Assembly (NCBI RefSeq): GCF_900182595.1
Contig: NZ_FXTN01000008.1
Location: forward strand, 62,001-126,000
Source of the DNA: Pedobacter westerhofensis
GTDB taxonomy: Bacteria; Bacteroidota; Bacteroidia; Sphingobacteriales; Sphingobacteriaceae
Length of the DNA: 64,000 nucleotides
Direction: 5' to 3'
The notes under the pieces: model-generated
What the model was told of the DNA's origin: nothing
The model's input: only the letters and a program-made list of their open reading frames with translations
Databases searched by the model: none
Shown: one piece after another, positions 1 through 8,855 of the stretch
How the letters are laid out: each line of letters opens with the position of its first letter
Numbering within the stretch: position 1 is the stretch's first letter
Made by a program: the position numbers and the translations under genes

Positions 1-75
1 CCTCATAGCATTAACGCCGAAGGCAGTCTGAAGACAAAAACAATATTACTACTGAAAGGACAATTATCTACTACT

Positions 76-1206
76 GTGAAAAAACTATTTATCTGTAACT
101 TCCTGCTGCTCTCCACTCTATCCGGCTTCGGACAAATGAAACTGATCAAACGTATGTTGTCAGAAGAGATGGACACTACCCGAAAAGCCAGCTTCATGCC
201 CCTGCCCTTTCTTAAATATTCACAGGAAGTAGGAATGGAATTTGGTCTCGGCGCTCTGTACTCAACATATCTGGACAAAGCCGATCCGCTGAACAGAAGC
301 TCAAACTTTGCAACGATACTATCCGTTTCCACAAAAAAACAATATAACGTCACACTCAAAGGAGATATCTGGACAAAAAATAACGACTTCCATATTATTG
401 GGGACTTGCGTCTGCGCAGCACACCTTTTGATTTTTTTGGTATTGGCAATGAAACACTGCAGGCGAATAAAGACAGGGTTGTTCAGCACCAGATCAGAAC
501 CGGACTTGACGTAGAAAAAAACATCTTCCCTTTTGCCTATACAGGGGTCTCAATAGGATTCGAGAGAAATACTTTTCGTGATGTGGATGCAGGCGGAATC
601 CTGGATACCGATCCCCGTGTGCTGGACAAGACCGGTGGCAGCGTAGGTTATCTGGGCGTTTCACAAACCTACGATACAAGAAATTCAAACAACTATCCTA
701 CAAGAGGATTTTTTGGCAGGGTAACCTATCAGTACGCACCTGATATTTTTGGTAAGGACGATTTCAGCGGCAGTCAGATCAGGGTAGTTCTCAAAAACTT
801 CTGGCCGGTTGCCAAAAAGCTGGTGCTCGCTGTAAATGGTATTTATTACACCGTTCAGAGCAGCAACACTCCTTTCTACCTGCTGCCACAACTTGGAAAT
901 GAAGATATCATGCGCGGATACTATGCCGGGAGATACCGGGACGAAAACCTTATAGCTGCGCAAACAGAACTGCGCTACCGCTTTAGTAACCGCTTTGGCG
1001 TGGTGGTATTTGCAGGCGGAGGCCGCGTATTTGCCAATGGCGATTTTTCCTTTAAGCAGTTTAAACCTTCAGTAGGCGGCGGGATGCGCTACTTCTTTGA
1101 TCCGGCAAAAGGCCTGAGTGTAAGAGCAGATTATGGCATCGGAGAAAAGCGGCCCAATGAAGCAAGACAATCAGGATTTTACCTGAGCCTTGCAGAAGCG
1201 TTTTAA
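76..1206 (+). CDS. Omp85/BamA-like outer-membrane beta-barrel protein
   Basis: This 376-residue protein is the C-terminal barrel part of the Omp85/surface-antigen family without obvious POTRA domains, so it is an outer-membrane barrel rather than BamA itself. A GTG start gives a good signal peptide (KKLF, then a hydrophobic stretch ending near SGFGQ). Barrel-like alternating strands run to the end. The stretch around residues 280-300 (RGYYAGRYRD, then AAQTELRYR) matches the conserved family segment, and the chain ends in an aromatic residue as barrels usually do. The reading frame is open back to base 1, so a start outside the window is possible. A short frame ending with TGA at 29-31 may be the tail of the previous gene, but that cannot be decided. 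The exact role (assembly factor, porin or phosphoesterase partner) is unknown. Confidence 0.8.
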   Translation: MKKLFICNFLLLSTLSGFGQMKLIKRMLSEEMDTTRKASFMPLPFLKYSQEVGMEFGLGALYSTYLDKADPLNRSSNFATILSVSTKKQYNVTLKGDIWTKNNDFHIIGDLRLRSTPFDFFGIGNETLQANKDRVVQHQIRTGLDVEKNIFPFAYTGVSIGFERNTFRDVDAGGILDTDPRVLDKTGGSVGYLGVSQTYDTRNSNNYPTRGFFGRVTYQYAPDIFGKDDFSGSQIRVVLKNFWPVAKKLVLAVNGIYYTVQSSNTPFYLLPQLGNEDIMRGYYAGRYRDENLIAAQTELRYRFSNRFGVVVFAGGGRVFANGDFSFKQFKPSVGGGMRYFFDPAKGLSVRADYGIGEKRPNEARQSGFYLSLAEAF

Positions 1207-1282
1207 CCTTACTACAGGGAATAATCAGACAGGGGCCTCTCCTTCTCAACACGATATGGCAATTGGCTGAAATACCGGAAAA

Positions 1283-2065
1283 CTAAAACTTAATCTTAAA
1301 GTGTTCTTTTACCTGTCCTTTTTTAAAGTAAACCAGGCCGATCCAGAACAGGTCTATGGTTACTGTCACATCAGGGTGGCTTTTTATTTCCTCCCACGCT
1401 TCCTTCATACCCTTGCTCCAGTAAATATCGTCGAAGATCAGCAGGGAATTTTCATGCACTTTTGGCAGGCACCATTTAAAATAGTTTAAGGTAGCATCCT
1501 TACGGTGATTACCGTCAATATAGACAAAATCAAGCTGTGTGCTCTCCTCAATTACCCTTGGCAGCAGCTCATCAAAATTGCCCACCTGTAATTCAATATT
1601 CTCCAGTTCCAGGTCCTGGAAGTTGTTGTATGCCTTTTTTGCCGTCTCAGGACAGCCTTCAATGGTTACAATATCCGCTTCTGGCGCAGCCCTGGAAAGA
1701 TAAGCCGTAGTGATGCCCAGACAAGTGCCCAGTTCCAGCAAAGTTGCGGGCTGACTGTTTTTTGCCAGACGGTAGATCAGCTGTGCAAGCCTTGGCGTTT
1801 TCAGCGCATTTTTAGCAATTTCCTTGATCTTCTTGGTACGGTTCTTATTCAGATGAGAACCCGCTCCCAGGTCTGTAACGCTAATAACCGTATCGTCATT
1901 TAAAAGTTTTTTTCGCTGCTCCTCAATACCAATATATTCAGTTTTGGAGTTAAAATCGTAAATTACCTCATCCACCAGTTTGTAAACAAAGGGAGAATGG
2001 GTACCATGCCTGCTTTTGGCAGTTAAACGATGCTTCAGATAATCGCTGAAAAATTGTAAGACCAT
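1283..2065 (-). CDS. class I SAM-dependent methyltransferase
   Basis: This is a small-molecule methyltransferase of the Rossmann class I fold. Motif I (LLELGTCLGITTAYLS) binds S-adenosylmethionine, followed by an acidic strand end (VTIEGCPE) and the YIDGNHRKDAT motif typical of the catechol-O-methyltransferase-like group. I chose the ATG at 2065 (protein MVLQFFSDYL..., 260 aa) over an in-frame ATG 13 codons upstream, because a TAnnTTTG box sits at 2071-2078, between the two starts. The gene is divergent from the SirB1-like gene with only 42 bases between starts, and convergent with the Omp85-like gene. The substrate cannot be read from the sequence. Confidence 0.8.
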   Translation of the reverse strand: MVLQFFSDYLKHRLTAKSRHGTHSPFVYKLVDEVIYDFNSKTEYIGIEEQRKKLLNDDTVISVTDLGAGSHLNKNRTKKIKEIAKNALKTPRLAQLIYRLAKNSQPATLLELGTCLGITTAYLSRAAPEADIVTIEGCPETAKKAYNNFQDLELENIELQVGNFDELLPRVIEESTQLDFVYIDGNHRKDATLNYFKWCLPKVHENSLLIFDDIYWSKGMKEAWEEIKSHPDVTVTIDLFWIGLVYFKKGQVKEHFKIKF

Positions 2066-2070
2066 AACTG

Positions 2071-2078
2071 CAAAAATA
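2071..2078 (-). promoter_or_regulatory. TAnnTTTG (-7) promoter box for the methyltransferase
   Basis: Read on the minus strand this is TATTTTTG, an exact match to the Bacteroidota -7 element. It lies only 5 bases before the ATG at 2065, so the transcript would have almost no leader. No good TTTG -33 partner is visible at 19-21 bases. Confidence 0.45.
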
Positions 2079-2107
2079 GGCAAACACAACATTGTAATTC
2101 GCATTTA

Positions 2108-2977
2108 ATGGAAAATAGTACAGAAATAAACGCATTAGTAAAATTACTGGACGATCCTGATCCGGAAGTTTTCTTGGATGTACGCGAACGCCTGCTTGAA
2201 CATGGTAATTCTGTGATCCATTTTCTGGAAACAGAATGGGAAAAATCACTGGATACGCTGTTGCAGGAAAGAATTGAAAACATCGTCCACCAGATCCAGT
2301 TTAACAGCGTCAAGGAAGATCTTAACCTTTGGTACCAGAGCGGGGCCTTCGACCTCCTGCAGGGCGCGCTTGTGATCAACCGCTACCAGTATCCTGATCT
2401 TGACGAACAGAAGATCGTCAATCAGATTGAAGAGATCAAAAGGGAAGTATGGACCGGCCTGCAATATGAAATGAGCTCGGTTGAGAAAATTAAACTGATC
2501 AATCATATTTTTTATACGATCTACGGGTTCAGCGGCAATACCAAAAACCATCACGATCCGCAAAATTCATATATCAACCAGGTGCTTGACACCAAAAAAG
2601 GGAACCAGATCTCACTGGCCATTATCTATTCTACCATTGCCCAAAAGCTGGATATCCCCGTTTATGGGGTAAACCTGCCGCAGCATTTTATCCTCGGATA
2701 TATTGATGAAAGCAAAAGAGATGAAAATGAATTTGGAGTATTGTTCTATATCAATGCCTTTAACAAAGGAGCTATCTTTGGCAAACATGATGTAGACCAG
2801 TTTTTGCGCCAGCTTAACCTGCAACCGCTTCCGGGTTTTTATGCTCCCTGCAGCAACGTAGAAATTATACGAAGGATCATCAGGAACCTGATCTCCTCTT
2901 ATGAAAACCTGGGTTCTGCAGAAAAGGTAGAGGAACTGAAAGAATTACAGGAGATCCTGCTGAACAGCAATCTTTAA
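2108..2977 (+). CDS. SirB1/transglutaminase-like (Transglut_core2) protein
   Basis: This 289-residue protein belongs to the SirB1-type transglutaminase-fold family. The recognisable core is at residues 75-205: DLLQGALVINRYQYPDLD, then GNQISLAIIYSTIAQKLDIP and GVNLPQHFILGYID. The first of these is the family's conserved entry segment, and the PQHF histidine is at the expected catalytic-fold position. A catalytic cysteine is not evident before ISLA, where active transglutaminases have one, so enzymatic activity is doubtful. The C-terminal helices (after residue 230) resemble the TPR-like tail found in this family. It starts 42 bases from the divergent methyltransferase and ends in a 4-base overlap with the convergent hydrolase gene. 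Its cellular role is unknown. Confidence 0.8.
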   Translation: MENSTEINALVKLLDDPDPEVFLDVRERLLEHGNSVIHFLETEWEKSLDTLLQERIENIVHQIQFNSVKEDLNLWYQSGAFDLLQGALVINRYQYPDLDEQKIVNQIEEIKREVWTGLQYEMSSVEKIKLINHIFYTIYGFSGNTKNHHDPQNSYINQVLDTKKGNQISLAIIYSTIAQKLDIPVYGVNLPQHFILGYIDESKRDENEFGVLFYINAFNKGAIFGKHDVDQFLRQLNLQPLPGFYAPCSNVEIIRRIIRNLISSYENLGSAEKVEELKELQEILLNSNL

Positions 2978-3891
2978 AGCTTGTTGGCTGTCATCCAGTT
3001 CTGCAAACGCTCAAACCAATCGTCCTTTGTAGTCTTATTGTGCAGGCCAAAACCATGACCGCCGCCCTGATAAAGATGCATCTCTCCGGCAACCTTATTT
3101 TTCACCAGGGCCTGATCAAACAAAATACTGTTTTCAACAGGAACGGCATTATCATCATTGGCATGTACCAGAAAAGTGATAGGCGTTTGTGCATCAACAT
3201 GTTTTTCATTTGAAAAATATTCTTTCTGCTCCGGTGTGCCATTGTCTCCGATCAGGCTTTTAACAGAGCCGGCATGTGTTGGCGCGGTAAAGCTGATTAC
3301 CGGATAAATCAGTATCGCAAAATCTGGCCGCAGGCTTAGTTTTTCTTTGTTTTCTATCTTGCTGTCCCGGTAATGGACAGTCAGAGAAGAAGCCAGGTGG
3401 CCTCCGGCAGAAAAGCCCATAATGCCTACCTTGGCAGGATTAATGTTCCATTTCGCCGCGTTTTTACGTACCAGATAAATAGCCTGCTCGGCATCCTGCA
3501 GAGGGCCAAATGATTTATCCACCATCGTAGTATCATCCGGCAGGCGGTATTTCAGGACAATAGCCGCTACGCCGCTTTCAATAAACCTTTTAGCTACTTC
3601 ATCACCTTCATGACCAATGGCCAGGTGCTGGTATCCGCCACCCGGGCAGATGATCACCGCAGTGCCGTTAGCCTTGCCTGCAGCGGGCTGGTATAAGGTA
3701 ACAGTAGGGTGAAAGACCTTAGACAGGCCTGTCACCTTACCATCTTTAACTGTTTGAATTTCTTTGTAGGATGCCGGCGCAGCCTTTGCTCCGGGTATCG
3801 CTCCCGGGTACAGCTCTATAACCTGCTGTGCTTTTACTGTCTGCAATCCAATCATACCTAGTCCTAAACTTAACAGCCAAAATTTCCTCAT
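2974..3891 (-). CDS. secreted alpha/beta hydrolase (acetyl-esterase/xylanase-B type)
   Basis: This is a 305-residue periplasmic esterase of the BD-FAE/acetylxylan-esterase-like alpha/beta hydrolase group, probably deacetylating carbohydrate or similar esters. A signal peptide ends at TVKAQ. The oxyanion segment is CPGGGYQHLA (about residue 82), the nucleophile elbow is GFSAGGH (Ser161), the acid is in NDDNAVP (about 246) and the base is in GGGHGFG (about 279), so the full catalytic triad is present. Its ATG shares one base with the prfB stop codon (TAATG), so it is the last gene of the M20 peptidase-prfB-hydrolase operon. Its substrate is not known. Confidence 0.85.
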   Translation of the reverse strand: MRKFWLLSLGLGMIGLQTVKAQQVIELYPGAIPGAKAAPASYKEIQTVKDGKVTGLSKVFHPTVTLYQPAAGKANGTAVIICPGGGYQHLAIGHEGDEVAKRFIESGVAAIVLKYRLPDDTTMVDKSFGPLQDAEQAIYLVRKNAAKWNINPAKVGIMGFSAGGHLASSLTVHYRDSKIENKEKLSLRPDFAILIYPVISFTAPTHAGSVKSLIGDNGTPEQKEYFSNEKHVDAQTPITFLVHANDDNAVPVENSILFDQALVKNKVAGEMHLYQGGGHGFGLHNKTTKDDWFERLQNWMTANKL

Positions 3892-4968
3892 TAGAATTCC
3901 ATTAAATAAGCCTTTAAAAAGTCGTTCAGCTCCCCGTCAAGTACTGCCTGTGCATTTGAGGTTTCATAATTCGTCCTCAGATCCTTCACCAGCTTGTACG
4001 GATGCAGTACATAGTTCCTGATCTGGGAACCCCATTCTATTTTCATTTTTGAACCTTCAACGGCAGCAGATGCTTCCATCCTTTTGCGCATTTCTGCTTC
4101 ATACAGCTGCGATTTCAACAACCTCAGTGCGTTTTCCTTGTTTTGCAGTTGTGATCTCGATTCCTGGTTTTTAATTACAATTCCCGAAGGCTTGTGATAT
4201 AAACGCACAGCGGTTTCCACTTTATTTACATTCTGACCACCTGCACCGCCTGAACGGAAGGTTTCAAATTCAATATCTGCATCCTTGATCTCGATCTCAA
4301 TTGTATCATCTACCAAGGGATAAACGTATACAGAGGCAAAAGAAGTATGACGGCGTGCATTGGAATCAAATGGAGAGATACGCACGAGCCGGTGTACCCC
4401 GTTTTCCCCTTTCAGATATCCGTATGAAAAATCGCCTGCAAACTGTAAAGTGACTGATTTCACACCCGTTACCTCACCTGCCTGGAAATCCTGTTCCGTT
4501 ACCTTGTATCCGTTCTTCTCGCCCCACATGATGTACATCCGCATCAGCATGGCTGCCCAGTCGCAGCTTTCTGTTCCACCCGCTCCTGCCGTGATCTGCA
4601 TCACCGCATCCAGCTGGTCCTCTTTGCTGCTGAGCATATTTTTAAGCTCCAGGTCTTCGATCAGGTGCAGGCATTTCTCATACTGCTCCTCCATCTCTTC
4701 TTTGGTTGCATCTCCTGATTGCAGGAAATCAAACAACACCTGTGTATCTTCAAATTCGGCATTTACTTTCTGCCAGGCATCTGTCCATACCTTTTTAGAG
4801 TTCATTTCTGCCAAATGCTTTTCGGCCTTTTTGGGATCATCCCAAAAATCCGGTTGTAAGGTAAGCTCCTGTTCTATATAAATAGCTTCGAGTCGGGTTT
4901 CGACGTCAAAGATGCCTCCTCAGCGACGCTACTCTGTCCCTTAAATCCTGTATTTGTTCTTTTGTCAT
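3891..4968 (-). CDS. prfB: peptide chain release factor 2, made by programmed +1 frameshift
   Basis: RF2 terminates translation at UGA and UAA. The gene is read in two frames: 20 codons from the ATG at 4968 reach an in-frame TGA at 4906-4908. A +1 shift (TGAC read as GAC, Asp) then gives the remaining 338 residues, 358 in all, close to the E. coli length. The catalytic GGQ loop is present (SGGAGGQNVNK), as is the SPF tripeptide for stop-codon reading (RISPFDSNARR). It lies 16 bases after the M20 peptidase gene and overlaps the downstream hydrolase start by one base. Expression should be autoregulated: low RF2 makes the ribosome pause at UGA and shift. A caller that takes the internal ATG at 4814 loses 50 real residues. 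Confidence 0.95.
4905..4920 (-). promoter_or_regulatory. RF2 autoregulatory +1 frameshift site
   Basis: On the minus strand the order is AGGAGG, CAT, CTT, TGA, C. This is a Shine-Dalgarno-like hexamer three bases before the slippery CTT codon, followed by the weak stop context TGAC. The spacing is the same as in the E. coli prfB site. The peptidyl-tRNA on CTT slips to TTT and translation resumes with GAC. Confidence 0.95.
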
Positions 4969-4984
4969 ACCAGCAAATATATCA

Positions 4985-6289
4985 TTATTTCTTCATCGCC
5001 ATATAATCCAGCGCCAGATTAGATAGTGCATTAACTCCCAGTACAAAGCCGCTTTCATCGATAAAGAAATCCGGGGTATGGTGAGATGGTGCTTTCATCG
5101 GGTCCTGTCCCTTTGGCATCCCGCCCAGGAAAATAAACAAACCCGGGATCTTCTCCTGATAGAATGAAAAATCCTCCCCACCCGTTACTGCGGGTTTTAA
5201 TCTCACATGATCAGCTCCCGCTGTAGCTTTCAGGCTCGGCAGCATTTTCGCCGTCAGCGCGGGATCATTGTATGTCACCGGGTAATGGTAGCTGAAAGGG
5301 ATTTTCAGTTCCGCCGTTGCACCTCCTGCTTCCGCAGTTTTGGTCACTATTGTTTTAATCCTGTCGATGAACATTGCTTCATCCTCTTTGCTCAGGTTGC
5401 GCACCGTGCCCAGCATCTCCACTTTCTCCGGGATAATATTAGACCTGATCCCTCCCTGGATAGAACCGATGGTTACCACACCGGCATTTTCTGTGACGTT
5501 TAAGTTCCTGCTCACAATCGTCTGCAGGTTATTGATGATCTGTGCAGAGATGACTACTGGGTCGATACTGCTCCAGGGATAGGCACCATGAGCCTGCCTG
5601 CCCATTACAGTGATCTTCATGTCGTTAACCGCGGCCATAATCCCTCCGGGACGATACGAGATATTGCCCACAGGAGTCTGCGAATTGATGTGCAAACCAA
5701 AAATCACTTCTACTGTTGGGTTTTTCAGCACGCCTTCCTTCACCATGAGTTCGGCACCGCTGAGTTCGCCGGACTGTACGCCTTCTTCCGCAGGCTGGAA
5801 GATAAACTTTATGGTGCCGGGAATGTCTTTTTTCATAGAGGCCAGCACTTCTGCTACCCCCATCAGTATAGCCATATGTGAATCATGTCCACAGGCATGC
5901 ATGATCCCTGTTTCCTGACCGTTATAGGTGGTTTTTACTTTAGAGGCAAAGGGCAGCTTTACCCGCTCGGTTACGGGCAGTCCGTCCATATCGGCGCGCA
6001 GTGCCACTACCGGCCCGGGTTTACCGCCATGGAGGATACCTACCACACCAGTTTTTGCTACACCGGCAGTTACGATCATACCCAGCGACTGTAAATGTTT
6101 GGTGATGATTTCAGATGTACGTACTTCTTCATTGCCCAGTTCGGGATGTTCATGGAAGTCGCGCCGCCAGGCAATCACTTTTTGTTCGATGCGTGCAGCC
6201 TTCTTTGCAACCTCTGCCCTTAGTGCAGTTTTCTGCGCAAATGTGTTTGCAGATATCAGTATCAACAGGAGAAAGTAAAATCTTTTCAT
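4985..6289 (-). CDS. secreted M20 family metallopeptidase/amidohydrolase
   Basis: This 434-residue enzyme belongs to the M20D group (hippurate hydrolase/IAA-amino-acid hydrolase-like), which removes an acyl or amino acid group by amide hydrolysis with two metal ions. A signal peptide ends near NTFAQ, so it is periplasmic. Metal-binding residues are visible in HACGHDSH (H131, C133, H135), then PAEEG (about residue 165) and the late GGEDF segment. The HPELGNEE motif near residue 48 is typical of the group. The dimerisation domain occupies roughly residues 205-320. It is the first gene of the operon with prfB and the alpha/beta hydrolase. A second, cytoplasmic member lies at 15386-16573. The substrate is unknown. 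Confidence 0.88.
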   Translation of the reverse strand: MKRFYFLLLILISANTFAQKTALRAEVAKKAARIEQKVIAWRRDFHEHPELGNEEVRTSEIITKHLQSLGMIVTAGVAKTGVVGILHGGKPGPVVALRADMDGLPVTERVKLPFASKVKTTYNGQETGIMHACGHDSHMAILMGVAEVLASMKKDIPGTIKFIFQPAEEGVQSGELSGAELMVKEGVLKNPTVEVIFGLHINSQTPVGNISYRPGGIMAAVNDMKITVMGRQAHGAYPWSSIDPVVISAQIINNLQTIVSRNLNVTENAGVVTIGSIQGGIRSNIIPEKVEMLGTVRNLSKEDEAMFIDRIKTIVTKTAEAGGATAELKIPFSYHYPVTYNDPALTAKMLPSLKATAGADHVRLKPAVTGGEDFSFYQEKIPGLFIFLGGMPKGQDPMKAPSHHTPDFFIDESGFVLGVNALSNLALDYMAMKK

Positions 6290-6410
6290 GAGAGCGTTAT
6301 TTTTATGTTAAATATAATCGAATCTTCCGAGATTTATTTTAACGGCAGAAATATTGTTACTAGCTTCATCAATAGAATTAAACCAGTACATTTAAAAAAA
6401 ATACCGCATT

Positions 6411-8057
6411 ATGCTTCCAACCGTAAACTTTACAGAGACCGCAGCCTACAAATACCTGGCTGATCACTTCATTGATATCAATGACAAAAACTTGAAACAG
6501 CTTTTCGCAGAAGATGAAAAACGTTTTGAGAAATTCTCAGTTATTTTTGAAGATATTCTTTTAGACTATTCTAAAAACAGGATTAATGATGAAACCATTG
6601 CATTATTGCTGCAATTAGCAAAAGAATGCAAGCTGGATGAGGCCATTAAGGCGATGTTCAGCGGAGATAAGATCAACCAGACTGAAGACCGTGCGGTTCT
6701 GCATATCGCTTTGCGCAATCAAAGCAACAGCCCTATTCTTGCGGATGGCGTTAACATAATGGACGATGTGAATGCTGTACTGGCAAAAATGGAGAAATTC
6801 TCGGAGCAGATCATCTCTGGTGCATGGAAAGGCTATACCGGCAAAGCAATCACTGATGTGGTAAACATTGGAATCGGCGGATCTGACCTGGGCCCGGTAA
6901 TGGTTACAGAAGCACTTAAAGCCTACAAAAACCACCTGACGATGCACTTTGTATCGAATATCGACGGTACACATATGGCAGAAGCCCTGAAGGTTGTAGA
7001 TCCTGAAACTACGCTCTTCATTATCGCTTCAAAAACTTTCACTACACAGGAAACGCTGACCAATGCCAATACTGCAAAAGACTGGTTCCTGAGCAAAGGA
7101 GGGAAACAGGAAGATGTAGCCAAACATTTTGCCGCACTTTCTACCAACGCCAAAGACGTATCTGCTTTCGGTATCGATACAGAAAACATGTTTGGTTTCT
7201 GGGACTGGGTTGGCGGAAGATATTCACTATGGAGCGCTATCGGACTGCCTATCGCTTTGAGCGTAGGATTTGATAATTTTAAACAGTTACTGGAAGGTGC
7301 ACACGCGGCAGATCAGCATTTTGAAAACACGCCTTTTGAAAGCAATATCCCTGTAATCCTTGGCTTACTGGGTGTTTGGTACATTAACTTTTTTGATGCA
7401 GAAACACAGGCTATTTTGCCTTACGATCAATATATGCACCGTTTTGCTGCTTATTTCCAGCAGGGAGATATGGAAAGCAATGGTAAACATGTTGACCGCA
7501 ACGGTGAGGAAGTAACCTATGAAACAGGACCGATTATCTGGGGCGAACCAGGTACTAACGGTCAGCACGCCTTTTATCAGCTGATCCACCAGGGCACACG
7601 TTTGATCCCTTGTGATTTTATCGCTCCGGCACAGAGCTTAAACCCGATCGGTGAACATCACCCAATCCTGTTATCAAATTTCTTTGCACAGACAGAAGCG
7701 CTGATGAACGGTAAAACTGAAGAGCAGGTAGTTGCAGAATTGCAGAAAGATGGCAAAACTGATGAAGAGATTAAAAAACTGGCTCCTTTCAAAATTTTTG
7801 AGGGTAACAGGCCTACCAATTCCATTCTGCTGAAAAAAGTAACACCACGCAGCCTTGGAACGCTGATCGCAATCTATGAACACAAAATATTTGTTCAGGG
7901 AATTATCTGGAACATCTTCAGCTTTGACCAGTGGGGTGTTGAACTTGGAAAACAACTTGCAAAAAGTATTTTACCTGAGCTGAAAGGTGATGAGCCTGTT
8001 TCATCTCATGACGGTTCTACAAACGGACTGATCAACCAGTACAAGAGCTGGAGATAA
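6411..8057 (+). CDS. pgi: glucose-6-phosphate isomerase
   Basis: This enzyme interconverts glucose 6-phosphate and fructose 6-phosphate in glycolysis and gluconeogenesis in the cytoplasm. The protein has 548 residues, the length of the long E. coli/eukaryote-type PGI. Family signatures are clear: NIGIGGSDLGP near residue 154, DWVGGRYSLWSAIGLP near 265, GQHAFYQLIHQGT near 385, and FDQWGVELGKQLAKSI near 505. The SDLGP loop and the GGRYS segment bind the phosphate and sugar. It stands alone between the divergent M20 peptidase gene and the DUF4251 gene, with a hairpin-rich spacer behind it. Confidence 0.97.
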   Translation: MLPTVNFTETAAYKYLADHFIDINDKNLKQLFAEDEKRFEKFSVIFEDILLDYSKNRINDETIALLLQLAKECKLDEAIKAMFSGDKINQTEDRAVLHIALRNQSNSPILADGVNIMDDVNAVLAKMEKFSEQIISGAWKGYTGKAITDVVNIGIGGSDLGPVMVTEALKAYKNHLTMHFVSNIDGTHMAEALKVVDPETTLFIIASKTFTTQETLTNANTAKDWFLSKGGKQEDVAKHFAALSTNAKDVSAFGIDTENMFGFWDWVGGRYSLWSAIGLPIALSVGFDNFKQLLEGAHAADQHFENTPFESNIPVILGLLGVWYINFFDAETQAILPYDQYMHRFAAYFQQGDMESNGKHVDRNGEEVTYETGPIIWGEPGTNGQHAFYQLIHQGTRLIPCDFIAPAQSLNPIGEHHPILLSNFFAQTEALMNGKTEEQVVAELQKDGKTDEEIKKLAPFKIFEGNRPTNSILLKKVTPRSLGTLIAIYEHKIFVQGIIWNIFSFDQWGVELGKQLAKSILPELKGDEPVSSHDGSTNGLINQYKSWR

Positions 8058-8127
8058 GAATTTATAAAAAGTATTTAATCTGAGCATCAATTTTTTTTCT
8101 CAGATACCTTTCATGCTTTGCCTTCAG

Positions 8128-8141
8128 GCTTCTTCGGAAGC
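8128..8141 (+). other. short hairpin with a TTCG tetraloop downstream of pgi
   Basis: GCTTC-TTCG-GAAGC forms a 5-bp stem closed by the very stable UUCG loop in RNA. It lies 70 bases after the pgi stop. There is no T-run, so termination is uncertain. Confidence 0.4.
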
Positions 8142-8160
8142 TGATGTTGACACCATGCTT

Positions 8161-8210
8161 CATGACCGGATAATTATTGCCATTCAGGGTTAATAATTAC
8201 GCCGGTCATG
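8161..8210. repeat. inverted repeat with 18-19 bp arms in the pgi-DUF4251 spacer
   Basis: The left arm 8161-8178 and right arm 8192-8210 pair over CATGACCGG and TAATTATT, with a small bulge, around a 13-base loop. No T-run follows. It could be a processed RNA hairpin, a terminator helped by the preceding TTCG hairpin, or a protein-binding site. Confidence 0.6.
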
Positions 8211-8306
8211 CTGCATTTGTACTGTAACATTTTGGTATATTTATTTGTTGAATAAACCTGCAACCGGGTTAATAGTCAAACTTATAACACATAAATCAAA
8301 ATACAG

Positions 8307-8846
8307 ATGAAAACGCTTAAAAATATAATCATTCTTGCCTTGCTGTTCTCTGCAGTAAAACTGAATGCCCAGACAGATAAGGCTACAACTGCCCGGATTG
8401 TTGAAGCACAAAACTATGTATTTGTTGCTACTACCGCACTTCCGCTCAATGCCTCAGACATCAATCAGATCATGAATAAAATGCCGGGCTACAATGGCGG
8501 CGGCTCCATCAACCTCAACGGGTCAAGTTACGATCTTACGGTCACCAAAGACAGTATTACCTCCTATCTTCCCTATTACGGACGTTCCTACACACCAAAG
8601 TACGGGTCGATTGATGAGAACGGTATAAAGTTTAAATCCAAAAAGTTCAGTTATACCAGTTCTGCACGTAAAAAAGGCGGATACAATATTGCCATAAAGC
8701 CAAAGGACGTGAAAGACAATTATACATTGAATCTGGTGATCACTGAGTCTGGCTATGGTACGCTGACTGTAAACAATAACAATCAGCAATCCATTACTTT
8801 TAACGGTTACATCGCAGAAACAAAGCCCAAGAAAAAAGCTGATTAA
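8307..8846 (+). CDS. secreted DUF4251 domain protein
   Basis: This 179-residue protein has a clean signal peptide (ending LNAQT) and a single DUF4251 domain across most of the mature chain. The domain signature is visible as the early residues around ALPLNASDINQIM, a middle TVTKDSITSYLPYYGR segment, and the final ESGYGTLTVNNNNQQSITFNG strand pair. The domain is common in Bacteroidota and its function is not established. The protein is probably periplasmic. It is convergent with the glutamine cyclotransferase gene, with 9 bases between the stops. Confidence 0.85.
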   Translation: MKTLKNIIILALLFSAVKLNAQTDKATTARIVEAQNYVFVATTALPLNASDINQIMNKMPGYNGGGSINLNGSSYDLTVTKDSITSYLPYYGRSYTPKYGSIDENGIKFKSKKFSYTSSARKKGGYNIAIKPKDVKDNYTLNLVITESGYGTLTVNNNNQQSITFNGYIAETKPKKKAD

Positions 8847-8855
8847 GCTCTTGAC

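Noticed and set aside
3..449. A 148-residue minus-strand protein opposite the Omp85-like gene
   Set aside because: It is a shadow of the Omp85 frame, with no family similarity and no promoter.
3891..4814. prfB as a short gene or pseudogene starting at the internal ATG
   Set aside because: The upstream 20-codon frame, TGA and frameshift site are intact and match known RF2 genes, and the RF2 N-terminal residues continue across the shift.
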